Notes under the pieces: model-generated
Database searches by the model: none
What the model was told of the DNA's origin: nothing
The model's input: only the letters and a program-made list of their open reading frames with translations
Origin: Paenibacillus taichungensis
Lineage (GTDB): Bacteria > Bacillota > Bacilli > Paenibacillales > Paenibacillaceae
DNA: 64,000 nt
Direction of reading: 5' to 3'
Assembly (NCBI RefSeq): GCF_013359905.1
Contig: NZ_JABMCC010000115.1
Span: 1-64,000 of the forward strand
Shown here: positions 1-7,786 of the stretch, piece by piece
How the letters are laid out: each line of letters starts with the position of its first letter
Numbering within the stretch: the first letter of the stretch is position 1
Program-made: the position numbers and the translations under genes

Positions 1-180
1 AACCTCCAAATAATTTATAGTTATTAGTATATAATTTTCTGATAGATTGCTTTTGCAATTCTGATCATAACTTCTATACTACATCAATCTATTCGACACA
101 TTTCAATATATTCCTCTAAAAATTTACAAATAAATTGCCATTTACTGATTCATAAGACCTGCTTTTTTGATTTTATAGGT

Positions 181-294
181 TTATTGGTCTAGTAGTGTCA
201 CAGTTTTACCATGAATTTTCCAAAAGGATTTTGCAGACCCATCAGCGAATACAATATTTAATAACAGCGGCATAAAGGAAGGAGTGATATCCAC
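181..294 (-). pseudogene. possible C-terminal remnant of an unidentified gene
   Basis: A 37-codon open stretch on the minus strand ends at a TAA and reads like real protein, with a hydrophobic run followed by FADGSAKSFWKIHGKTVTLL. It is preceded in the same frame by a stop, beyond which the frame stays protein-like for about a dozen codons (AEESCWKTSTKV). There is no start codon with a ribosome-binding site. I read it as a decayed gene end, but chance cannot be excluded. The remainder of bases 1-590 is AT-rich and shows no convincing gene or promoter. Confidence 0.25.
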
Positions 295-614
295 TTAAAC
301 TTTTGTCGAAGTTTTCCAGCAAGATTCCTCAGCCCGTTTCGTGTTTAATGTTATATAGGAGTAGTGTATTGCATTTCTCACGGGGTACACCTTAATTTTT
401 ACATCCACCTATCACCTCGACACAACAAGTACAGGCAATTCTGCACGTATCATCTACTTTCAGACATTACAAAGAACAACGTTCGGCTGCAATTCTAAGT
501 AACACAGTCTGTACAGCATGCTCCTAATCATGACCAAAGTGTCCACACAACAGCATATCGGATTATGGGCTCTGAAATGATTTAGAACGAATGCACATGG
601 AGGAGGCTGTAATG

Positions 615-1784
615 ATGGCAAAAAAAGAAGTTGTAGCGATGCTGCTCGCTGGAGGGCAAGGCAAAAGATTAAAGGGACTGACCAAATCACTGGCCAAGCC
701 TGCTGTTTATTTTGGCGGAACCTACCGCATCATTGATTTTCCTCTAAGTAATTGCTCCAATTCTGGCATCGACACGGTCGGTGTATTAACCCAATACGAA
801 CCTCTGGTGCTTCACTCTTATATCGGCATTGGCAGTGATTGGGATCTGGACCGCAAAAATGGCGGGGTATATGTACTTCCTCCTCATGAACGTGAAGACG
901 GTAGTAACTGGTACCGTGGTACGGCGGATGCTATCTACCGTAACCTGAATTTTATCGAACAATTCGATCCTGAGCATGTGCTCATCTTGTCAGGGGATCA
1001 TATCTATAAAATGGATTACGAGAAAATGCTTCAATACCATAAAGAAAAGGATGCAGATTGCACCATATCGGTCATTGACGTTCCGTTGGAAGAAGCTAGC
1101 CGGTTCGGGTTGCTCAACACCCACGATGATTATCGCATCTATGAATTCGAAGAAAAACCTCCTGAACCCAAGAGCACGCTTGCTTCCATGGGTATCTATC
1201 TCTTCAAGTGGGATGTGCTGAAACGCTTCCTGATCCAGGACGAACAGCAGGCCTCCACCTCCTATGATTTTGGCAAAGATATCATTCCCTTGCTGCTTGA
1301 AAATGAAAAATCACTATACGCTTATCCGTTTGAAGGGTATTGGAAAGACGTCGGTACAATCCACAGTCTGTGGGAATCCAATATGGACCTGCTGGATGAA
1401 GAAACGCCGTTTAATCTGAACGATCCGGATTGGCGTATCTTTACTCGGAATCCCAATCAGCCTGCGCAATATATTTCTCCATCGGCGAAGGTGCGGAATT
1501 GCATCATTAGTGAAGGCAGTGTGGTACATGGTGAGGTTAAACACTCGGTGTTGTTCTACGGTATTGAGGTGGGAGAGAACAGTTCCGTAACCGATTCAGT
1601 GATCATGCCAAAAGTGAAGATCGGTCAAAATGTACACATTCACAAAGCTATTATTGCCGAAGGATTGGTGATCCCGGATGGAGTACATCTGTCGCCCGCC
1701 CCTGAGGATGAGAGTGATATATTACTGGTCGATCAGGAAGAACTGGAACGACAGCTTCTCGAGGGAATGACAAGCAAAGCCTAA
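615..1784 (+). CDS. glgC: glucose-1-phosphate adenylyltransferase (ADP-glucose pyrophosphorylase), GlgC
   Basis: Makes ADP-glucose from glucose-1-phosphate and ATP, the committed step of bacterial glycogen synthesis, in the cytoplasm. The N-terminus has the nucleotidyltransferase loop LLAGGQGKRL, followed by KPAVYFGGTYRIIDF, LSGDHIYKMDY and the substrate segment FEEKPPEPKS. The C-terminal third is a left-handed beta-helix with hexapeptide-type repeats (SVVHGEVKHSVLFYGIEVG). About 389 residues is normal for the family. Two ATGs at 612 and 615 follow GGAGGAGG (599-606); 615 has the better 8-nt spacing. The glgD gene follows after 27 nt, as in Bacillus operons, where GlgC and GlgD act together. 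glgB, usually just upstream, is not in the 590 bases before it. Confidence 0.95.
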   Translation: MAKKEVVAMLLAGGQGKRLKGLTKSLAKPAVYFGGTYRIIDFPLSNCSNSGIDTVGVLTQYEPLVLHSYIGIGSDWDLDRKNGGVYVLPPHEREDGSNWYRGTADAIYRNLNFIEQFDPEHVLILSGDHIYKMDYEKMLQYHKEKDADCTISVIDVPLEEASRFGLLNTHDDYRIYEFEEKPPEPKSTLASMGIYLFKWDVLKRFLIQDEQQASTSYDFGKDIIPLLLENEKSLYAYPFEGYWKDVGTIHSLWESNMDLLDEETPFNLNDPDWRIFTRNPNQPAQYISPSAKVRNCIISEGSVVHGEVKHSVLFYGIEVGENSSVTDSVIMPKVKIGQNVHIHKAIIAEGLVIPDGVHLSPAPEDESDILLVDQEELERQLLEGMTSKA

Positions 1785-1811
1785 TCTAAACCCCAAAGGA
1801 CGGTGCATGCG

Positions 1812-2915
1812 ATGAAACCATTGATCGGAGTTATTAACCTTGACCATGAGCTTGAGGAATTGAAGGAATTGACGTACTTTCGCTGCGGAGCCGCGGTGCC
1901 TTATGCCGGGCGTTACCGTCTGATTGATTTTGTATTATCCAATATGATGAATGCTGGCATTGAGAGTATCGGTGTATTTGTGCGTCGCAAGTACCGTTCA
2001 CTCATGGATCATCTGGGAGACGGTAAGCCGTGGGATCTGGATCGCAAGCATGGCGGTATGTTTATTTTACCACCGGACTGGAACGATCCAACCGATACGT
2101 CACAAGGGGATTTGCAGCATTTTCACAATAATCTCGATTTCTTCCGCCGGGGTTCAGGGCAATATGTAGTCCACGCAGGTAGTCGGCATGTAACCAAAGC
2201 AGATCTGCAGGACGTGTACAGATACCATATTAGCAAAGGCGCGGATGTAACGCTGGTCTGCAAAAAAGTGGATCAACTGCTGCCTGAGCATGATGCCTGT
2301 GTCAAAGTTGAAGATGACGGGAACGGTAATGTGGTGGACATTCACCAAAGCGCCGATCACCCGAATATATATACAGAAATTTTCATTATGGAAAAAGAAC
2401 TGTTCCTGCGCCAAGTGCAGCGCTGCATCGCTCATGGCGAAAGCCATTTCTTCCGTGATGTAATTCAGAAAAACCCGGATGGCTTGAACATTGCGGCGTA
2501 TGCCTATGATGGCTATCACGCCGTGATCAATTCAATTGATAGCTATTACCGCAACAGTCTGGAATTGTTGAATAGCGGATTGTATGAGCAGCTGTTCAAG
2601 GAACAGCCTGTTCAAACCAAGATTAAATACGAGGCACCTGCCAAATACCTGGATACTGCTGAGGTGAAACATTCCTTGCTTGCGAACGGCTGCATTGTGG
2701 GCGGAGAAGTCGAAGACAGCATCCTGTTCCGTGGGGTGCATGTGGCGAAGGGGGCCAAAATTAAAGGTTCTATTATTATGCAAAAATGCTACATCGGAGA
2801 AGGCGCCGTTCTGGAGAACGTCATTCTCGACAAAGATGTAAAGTTAAGCGGCGGCCAGACGCTGATCGGCGACCCGTCGAACCCGTATATTTTGGCGAAG
2901 AGTACTATTATCTAA
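1812..2915 (+). CDS. glgD: glucose-1-phosphate adenylyltransferase subunit GlgD
   Basis: A GlgC paralogue of about 367 residues. In Bacillus-type enzymes GlgD is the non-catalytic or regulatory partner that raises GlgC activity. It keeps the pyrophosphorylase fold (CGAAVPYAGRYRLIDFVLSN) and the C-terminal beta-helix (CIVGGEVEDSILFRGVHVAKGA), but the glycine-rich nucleotide loop of GlgC is replaced by LEELKELTYFR, which agrees with loss of catalysis. An in-frame GTG at 1803 lies too close to the AAAGGA box (1795-1800); the ATG at 1812 is preferred. It probably shares a transcript with glgC. Confidence 0.93.
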   Translation: MKPLIGVINLDHELEELKELTYFRCGAAVPYAGRYRLIDFVLSNMMNAGIESIGVFVRRKYRSLMDHLGDGKPWDLDRKHGGMFILPPDWNDPTDTSQGDLQHFHNNLDFFRRGSGQYVVHAGSRHVTKADLQDVYRYHISKGADVTLVCKKVDQLLPEHDACVKVEDDGNGNVVDIHQSADHPNIYTEIFIMEKELFLRQVQRCIAHGESHFFRDVIQKNPDGLNIAAYAYDGYHAVINSIDSYYRNSLELLNSGLYEQLFKEQPVQTKIKYEAPAKYLDTAEVKHSLLANGCIVGGEVEDSILFRGVHVAKGAKIKGSIIMQKCYIGEGAVLENVILDKDVKLSGGQTLIGDPSNPYILAKSTII

Positions 2916-2959
2916 TACCAACACTTAACCGATATCATCTATAAATATATATAAAATAA

Positions 2960-3235
2960 AAATCCTGTAGGATGGATTTAAGGTTCATGCTTCTTTGAAG
3001 CATTGGGTGCCACAGCTAAAGCTACGGTTATACGTGCTAACGCAGTGGAGGTGACGAAATCGATTCTGAAGAAGCGTAAGCGTTCGCCTTTGTCTTCAAA
3101 TTTCAACCTTTTATAAAGTTCATCAAGAAATTTGAGAGACAACAGCGATCGGAAGAACGATTCGTAACCGGAACGGCCACTTTGCTGGATGTATGAGCAC
3201 TTAAGTGTATGAACCGCCACCACCCTACAGGATTT
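2960..3235. repeat. 276-nt structured inverted-repeat element between glgD and glgP
   Basis: The ends are perfect 12-nt inverted repeats (AAATCCTGTAGG at 2960-2971 and CCTACAGGATTT at 3224-3235). A second matching pair lies inside (GGTTCAT 2982-2988, ATGAACC 3209-3215). Within are local hairpins: TGCTTC/GAAGCA at 2988-3002, AGCTAAAGCT near 3014, GCGTAAGCG near 3073, and a longer stem pairing TGTCT-CAAATTT (3091-3103) with AAATTTG-AGACA (3128-3141). The multi-branched palindromic layout suggests a dispersed structured repeat, MITE-like element or leader RNA of glgP. The minus-strand reading frame crossing it (2978-3319) matches nothing and looks incidental. No second copy was seen in this window. 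Confidence 0.6.
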
Positions 3236-3254
3236 CACCGGGAGGAACCTTCTT

Positions 3255-5687
3255 TTGTTTGACAACAAGGAAACGTTCAAGAGTATTTTTAGACGCAATC
3301 TGGTTAGCAAATTGGGCAAACCACTAGCAGAAGCAACGCAAGAGGATGTCTATCACGTACTTGGAAGTATGATTCGCGAATACGCGGGTCAAGATTGGGC
3401 GGCGTCGAATCAGGGGTTTAAGCAGCGCCAGGATAAACAGGTCTATTACTTCTCGCTGGAATTCCTGATTGGACGTCTGCTCGGCAACAACCTGTTAAAT
3501 GTGAATGAATTGGAACTCGTCCGAGACAGTCTGGCTGAACTGGGCTTCTCTTTGGAAGAAGTGGAAGAGCAGGAGGCGGATGCAGGGCTCGGCAACGGAG
3601 GTCTGGGAAGACTCGCAGCCTGTTTTCTGGATTCACTGGCTTCCCTCGGCTATGCAGGACATGGATGCGGAATCCGTTATAAATATGGCTTGTTTGAGCA
3701 AAAAATTATTAACGGCAATCAGGTCGAATTACCCGATAATTGGCTCGAGAAGGGCAATGAATGGGAAGTGCGCCGTCCGGACAAAAAGGTGGAAGTGCAG
3801 TTCTGGGGCCGTGTGGAAGCCTATGAACAGGATGGACATTACCAATTTGTCACGAAGGATGCCGAATCAGTTGTAGCTGTTCCTTATGATGTGCCTGTGA
3901 TTGGTTATGGCCAGCCCCATGTAAACACCTTGCGATTATGGAGTGCGGAGCCCAAGCGGGAGACTTCACTCGATACCCCTTCCAACTATTACGGATATCT
4001 GGATTACAGCCGTTCGGTAGAATCGATCTCGGAGTTCTTGTACCCGGATGATTCCCAATACGAGGGCAAGCTGCTTCGTCTGAAACAGCAATATTTCATG
4101 TGTTCGGCAGGCGTACAGAGTGCTTTGCGTACATTTAACAAGCTTGAGCTTTCGTATGATCGATTGCCGGATAAAGTGGCGTTCCATATTAACGATACTC
4201 ATCCAACACTCGTGATTCCCGAACTGATGCGCATTCTGATCGATGTCAAAGGATATGGATGGGATGAAGCGTGGGATATTACAACCCGCACCGTATCGTA
4301 TACCAACCATACAACGTTAAGTGAGGCGCTTGAAAAATGGCCTGTGGCCATGATCAGCAAGCTACTGCCACGCATTTACATGATTATTGAAGAGATCAAC
4401 AAACGTTTCTGCGGCATGCTGCTTGAACGTTATCCCGGAGACCAGGATCGTATCCAGCATCTGGCGATTATTGCGAACGATCAGGTGCGGATGGCTCATC
4501 TGGCCATTGTGGGCAGTCATAGCGTTAACGGTGTTGCGGCATTGCATACCGAAATATTGAAGGAACGGGAAATGGCTCCGTTCTATGCACTCTATCCGGA
4601 GCGCTTCAATAACAAAACGAATGGCATTACCCATCGCCGCTGGCTGATGCATGCCAATCCGAAGCTGTCGAATCTGATCACAGATACGATTGGAAGTGAG
4701 TGGATTAGGGAGCCGGGCAGACTGAATGAGCTGGTAGGCGTTGCAGACGATGCTTCATTCCAGCAGCAGTTCCATTCCATTAAACGTAATAATAAGGAGC
4801 GACTGGCCGCGTACATCCTGGATCATACCGGGAAGGCTGTCAATCCGGATTCCATCTTTGATGTACAGGTGAAAAGGCTGCATGGGTACAAACGGCAGCT
4901 GCTGAACATTCTGCATGTTATGCATTTGTATAACCGTCTCAAGAGCGATGCTTCGTTTGATATCGTGCCACGTACGTTCATTTTTGGAGCAAAGGCCGCG
5001 CCAAGTTATTATTTTGCCAAGAAAATTATCAAATTGATTAACACAGTGGCAGATACGGTCAATCGCGATGCGGCCGTGAAAGATCGTCTACAGGTATTTT
5101 TCCTGGAAAACTACTCGGTCTCTCTTGCCGAGAAAATTATACCTGCTGCGGACGTTAGCGAACAGATTTCAACCGCAGGCAAGGAAGCCTCCGGTACGGG
5201 GAACATGAAGTTTATGATGAACGGTGCGTTGACCATTGGTACTATGGACGGCGCGAATGTGGAGATGGCAGAGCAGGTTGGTCAAGACAATATGTTTATC
5301 TTTGGTCTGAGTGCAGACGAGGTGCTTGAATATTACCGCTCCGGCAGTTATCGGCCAAATGAGATTGTACAGCAGGATGAACGAATTAGGGAGGTAGTGG
5401 AGCAGCTGGTACATCCGGGAACGTTCTGTGAGCGTGATGGTGAATTCTGGGATATCTATGATTCCTTGCTGGCCCATGGTGACGAGTACTTTGTATTGCG
5501 TGACTTTGCTGCCTACGCCGATGCGCATGCTGCCATTGATTTGGCATACCGCGATGTAGCGGGCTGGACACGTAAGGCGGTGCTAAATACCGCTCAATCC
5601 GGCATTTTCTCCAGTGATCGCACTATTAGTGAATATGCGACTGATATCTGGGGCATTCATCCGGTTTCCGGACACTGGAAAGGTTAA
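3255..5687 (+). CDS. glgP: glycogen phosphorylase GlgP
   Basis: Phosphorolyses alpha-1,4-glucan to glucose-1-phosphate using pyridoxal phosphate. The protein has 810 residues, typical for family GT35. Signature segments are DAGLGNGGLGRLAACFLDS, GIRYKYGLF, HINDTHPTL, QVKRLHGYKRQLLN and, near residue 640-665, ASGTGNMKFMMNGALTIGT, which holds the PLP-binding lysine. The start is TTG at 3255: GGGAGGAA at 3240-3246 is 8 nt upstream and no ATG is nearby. In Bacillus glgA sits between glgD and glgP; here that slot holds only the structured repeat. It is followed by a strong terminator shared with the convergent protease gene. Confidence 0.95.
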   Translation: MFDNKETFKSIFRRNLVSKLGKPLAEATQEDVYHVLGSMIREYAGQDWAASNQGFKQRQDKQVYYFSLEFLIGRLLGNNLLNVNELELVRDSLAELGFSLEEVEEQEADAGLGNGGLGRLAACFLDSLASLGYAGHGCGIRYKYGLFEQKIINGNQVELPDNWLEKGNEWEVRRPDKKVEVQFWGRVEAYEQDGHYQFVTKDAESVVAVPYDVPVIGYGQPHVNTLRLWSAEPKRETSLDTPSNYYGYLDYSRSVESISEFLYPDDSQYEGKLLRLKQQYFMCSAGVQSALRTFNKLELSYDRLPDKVAFHINDTHPTLVIPELMRILIDVKGYGWDEAWDITTRTVSYTNHTTLSEALEKWPVAMISKLLPRIYMIIEEINKRFCGMLLERYPGDQDRIQHLAIIANDQVRMAHLAIVGSHSVNGVAALHTEILKEREMAPFYALYPERFNNKTNGITHRRWLMHANPKLSNLITDTIGSEWIREPGRLNELVGVADDASFQQQFHSIKRNNKERLAAYILDHTGKAVNPDSIFDVQVKRLHGYKRQLLNILHVMHLYNRLKSDASFDIVPRTFIFGAKAAPSYYFAKKIIKLINTVADTVNRDAAVKDRLQVFFLENYSVSLAEKIIPAADVSEQISTAGKEASGTGNMKFMMNGALTIGTMDGANVEMAEQVGQDNMFIFGLSADEVLEYYRSGSYRPNEIVQQDERIREVVEQLVHPGTFCERDGEFWDIYDSLLAHGDEYFVLRDFAAYADAHAAIDLAYRDVAGWTRKAVLNTAQSGIFSSDRTISEYATDIWGIHPVSGHWKG

Positions 5688-5707
5688 ATAATTATTGTTT
5701 AACAATT

Positions 5708-5792
5708 AAATCCCCTTGTACACTAGGTGGATCTCTGTTGGGTTCATAAACCTTTGTCAGAGATCACTCCTTGTTGCACAAGGGGATTTTTG
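5708..5792. terminator. double-stem terminator between glgP and the CPBP protease gene
   Basis: Outer stem AAATCCCCTTGT (5708-5719) pairs with ACAAGGGGATTT (5778-5789), followed by a T-run on the plus strand. An inner stem GATCTCTG (5730-5737) pairs with CAGAGATC (5758-5765). It lies between convergent genes, so it may serve both strands. Confidence 0.8.
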
Positions 5793-5798
5793 TATGAA

Positions 5799-6608
5799 TC
5801 AGCCGATTGGTCGGGACACACTTTGTTTGCTATCACGCCGCCTTTCACGACGAAGGATGATCGGAACTGTGATCACTGCAGCGATCACCAACAACGGAGC
5901 TAATAAACCAGCGATGGGTAACGCCGATGCGCCATTCGCTGAGAAGACGCTCAAGTCCCAGAACCCGTGCAGGAATATGGAGGCCACGAGTGATCCGGTA
6001 GACCGCCGAGCGAGGTAGAAGATCGAACCGAGGCCAAAAGCGATCATTACCTGGAATAGGGCACCCGCTCCGATGCCCAAAAACATGTTCGGCAGGTGGA
6101 AGACTGCGAACATCGCTGTTGAGAGCAGCCAGACCCCGGTTTCCCCGAATCGGCTGCGCAGAGCAACCATTAACTGACCTCGATTGATCATCTCCTCATT
6201 GAAGCCGACCATGATACTGCCGAAAATGAGATACAGCCACATGAGGGGGGTGACACGGGTGAAATCACCGATTAGCATGTTCACGATCGCGATGACCATC
6301 ATGATGATCGGGAGAGTCATTGTCGATCGAGAAAGACGCTGCCTTTCAACCAGGCTAGGACGCCACCATCCGTAGATCGTGACCATTGTGATGGTCAGCA
6401 CGGCACCGCCGGACAGCGGTGCTATGTACCAGAGAAGAAGGGTCCGCTCACTCTCACCCACTCGCGTGTAATCAATGCCGTTGAGCAAGAAGATCGCGTA
6501 GAAGACTGCGCTGTATAGGAAATATGTGAGAACACCCCATCCTACGCGGGGACGAACCCGAAGGGCAGGGTCCAAAGTTTCTTGAAGCTTGTCCCTATTA
6601 ATTGACAT
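5799..6608 (-). CDS. CPBP-family (CAAX-like) intramembrane metalloprotease
   Basis: A membrane protein of about 269 residues with roughly seven or eight hydrophobic segments. The CPBP (Abi) motifs are visible: motif 1 as NEEMINRGQL (EE...R) in mid-protein and motif 2 as FAVFHLPN, with the histidine after a conserved phenylalanine. A late HGFWD segment fits motif 3. Family members are intramembrane proteases implicated in processing of prenylated or secreted peptides and in bacteriocin self-immunity; the substrate here is unknown. The ATG at 6608 follows GGGAG by 8 nt; the upstream ATG at 6623 overlaps this box and is unlikely. Its codon use looks more GC-rich than its neighbours. Confidence 0.8.
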   Translation of the reverse strand: MSINRDKLQETLDPALRVRPRVGWGVLTYFLYSAVFYAIFLLNGIDYTRVGESERTLLLWYIAPLSGGAVLTITMVTIYGWWRPSLVERQRLSRSTMTLPIIMMVIAIVNMLIGDFTRVTPLMWLYLIFGSIMVGFNEEMINRGQLMVALRSRFGETGVWLLSTAMFAVFHLPNMFLGIGAGALFQVMIAFGLGSIFYLARRSTGSLVASIFLHGFWDLSVFSANGASALPIAGLLAPLLVIAAVITVPIILRRERRRDSKQSVSRPIG

Positions 6609-6640
6609 GTTAAACACTCCCATTATCCAATAATATTTTT

Positions 6641-6769
6641 TTATTTGCTCATTTTTCTTATGATTTTAACTTCGATTAAGTCAAGATATAGTCCCGCAAA
6701 GCCTTTGGTAACAGTGCCGACAATTTTGCGGAGTTTCATACCGAGGATGCGAACGTCCAGCCCTTTCAT
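6641..6769 (-). CDS. possible small basic protein (42 aa), unrecognised
   Basis: ATG at 6769 follows a GGTGGGG box by a few bases and opens 42 codons starting MKGLDVRILGMKLRKIVG. The product is basic with a central hydrophobic patch. It lies 32 nt upstream of the CPBP protease in the same direction, so it could be co-transcribed. A five-codon ORF with its own GGAGG box (MVLTI, near 6812) precedes it. No family is recognised; it may be chance or a decayed gene. Confidence 0.3.
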   Translation of the reverse strand: MKGLDVRILGMKLRKIVGTVTKGFAGLYLDLIEVKIIRKMSK

Positions 6770-7033
6770 TTCACCCCACCTTCGACGCGCGCTTTTAAAT
6801 GGTTAGGACCATGCGTCCTCCTTCCCGTAAATTCTATTATCTCTTGTGTTAATTCTTCGAATGATCCAGAAATCCAACAAGAAGCTTCGGTGACGAGGAG
6901 CATATTTTGATTACTGGCTTATTTAAAATTCTAGTTGCCCAAGTTAAATAGAAGCTAACCAAATGGATAAAAACCAGCTAAATTTTCACTGCTGTAGTTT
7001 AGGTTCTGTTTAGGTAACGATGTGGTATAAAGG

Positions 7034-7156
7034 ATGAGGCAGACTGGGCCGAAGTCTAACTATGAACGAAGGGAAGGACAGGATTTTGAGGTGACAGATA
7101 TACGGAAGTCCACGCCTGAGCAGCTGGACATGAAGATCTGTATCCCTTTAAAATAG
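7034..7156 (+). CDS. possible small ORF (40 aa) upstream of the VanZ-like gene
   Basis: ATG at 7034 opens 40 codons (starting MRQTGPKSNYERREG) and stops 42 nt before the VanZ-like gene on the same strand. AAAGG directly abuts the ATG, which is too close for good initiation. The reading is hydrophilic and not recognised. The remainder of 6770-7198 is AT-rich with no other gene seen. Confidence 0.2.
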   Translation: MRQTGPKSNYERREGQDFEVTDIRKSTPEQLDMKICIPLK

Positions 7157-7198
7157 ACCTACCGCTCTGCGGGAAAAAAAGTCGGAGGAATTCAGACA

Positions 7199-7657
7199 AT
7201 GAACGAACGTTCGTGGCTCCACTCCAGGTGGATGCTTGCTATCGTTGCCTGCATGGCAGTACTGTACACGTTGATTATGGGCAACTTGCTATTTGTCAGC
7301 GGGAGGATGCCTGGCGTGAATTATCAATATAATCTGGTACCATTAGAGACAATTAAGCCCTTACTTTTTGAAAAGAACAGATACCATACGGAAGCCTGGG
7401 TGAAGAATCTGTTCGGAAACATTGTTTTATTCATACCGCTTGGAATATGGATACCATGGTTATTCCGCATGTGCCGAAAGTTTTTACTATTTACAGGTAT
7501 TGTTGTAATGCTTTTGTTAGCTGTTGAGATTACGCAATTGATTACCCGTGTTGGTTCGTTTGATGTCGATGACATTATTTTGAATACGTTGGGTGCCTGG
7601 ATTGGATACATAGGGTTTACCTTATTCATATATTCACAGAGAAAGACTCGAAAATAA
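7199..7657 (+). CDS. VanZ-like family membrane protein
   Basis: A 152-residue protein with about four transmembrane segments. It carries the VanZ-like pattern: NLVPLETI after the first helix, then GNIVLFIPLG, then EITQLITRVGSFDVDDIILNTLGAWIG, whose acidic cluster and following asparagine are typical. VanZ of Tn1546 gives low-level teicoplanin resistance; most chromosomal homologues have no known function. GGAGG at 7184-7188 is 10 nt before the ATG. A weak hairpin with a T-run (AAAGATCGGGTCTTTTT, about 7674-7690) may end transcription. Confidence 0.82.
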   Translation: MNERSWLHSRWMLAIVACMAVLYTLIMGNLLFVSGRMPGVNYQYNLVPLETIKPLLFEKNRYHTEAWVKNLFGNIVLFIPLGIWIPWLFRMCRKFLLFTGIVVMLLLAVEITQLITRVGSFDVDDIILNTLGAWIGYIGFTLFIYSQRKTRK

Positions 7658-7786
7658 ACTGCGAATAGCGGTCAAAGATCGGGTCTTTTTGTGTTCATGG
7701 ATCTTTTCTGTTTATAAGAAGAGCATTTCGGATAAAACATACTAACGGGTTATATAGTAAAGAGTAAAGAAAGCGAGGTGGTCTAT

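Noticed and set aside
2960..3254. T-box or other known riboswitch before glgP
   Set aside because: GGGTGCCAC near 3005 only faintly resembles the T-box core; there is no terminator/antiterminator pair, and glgP is not an amino acid gene.
2978..3319. 113-codon minus-strand open frame between glgD and glgP
   Set aside because: It runs through the inverted-repeat element and into the glgP start, has no ribosome-binding site, and its translation has no recognisable pattern.
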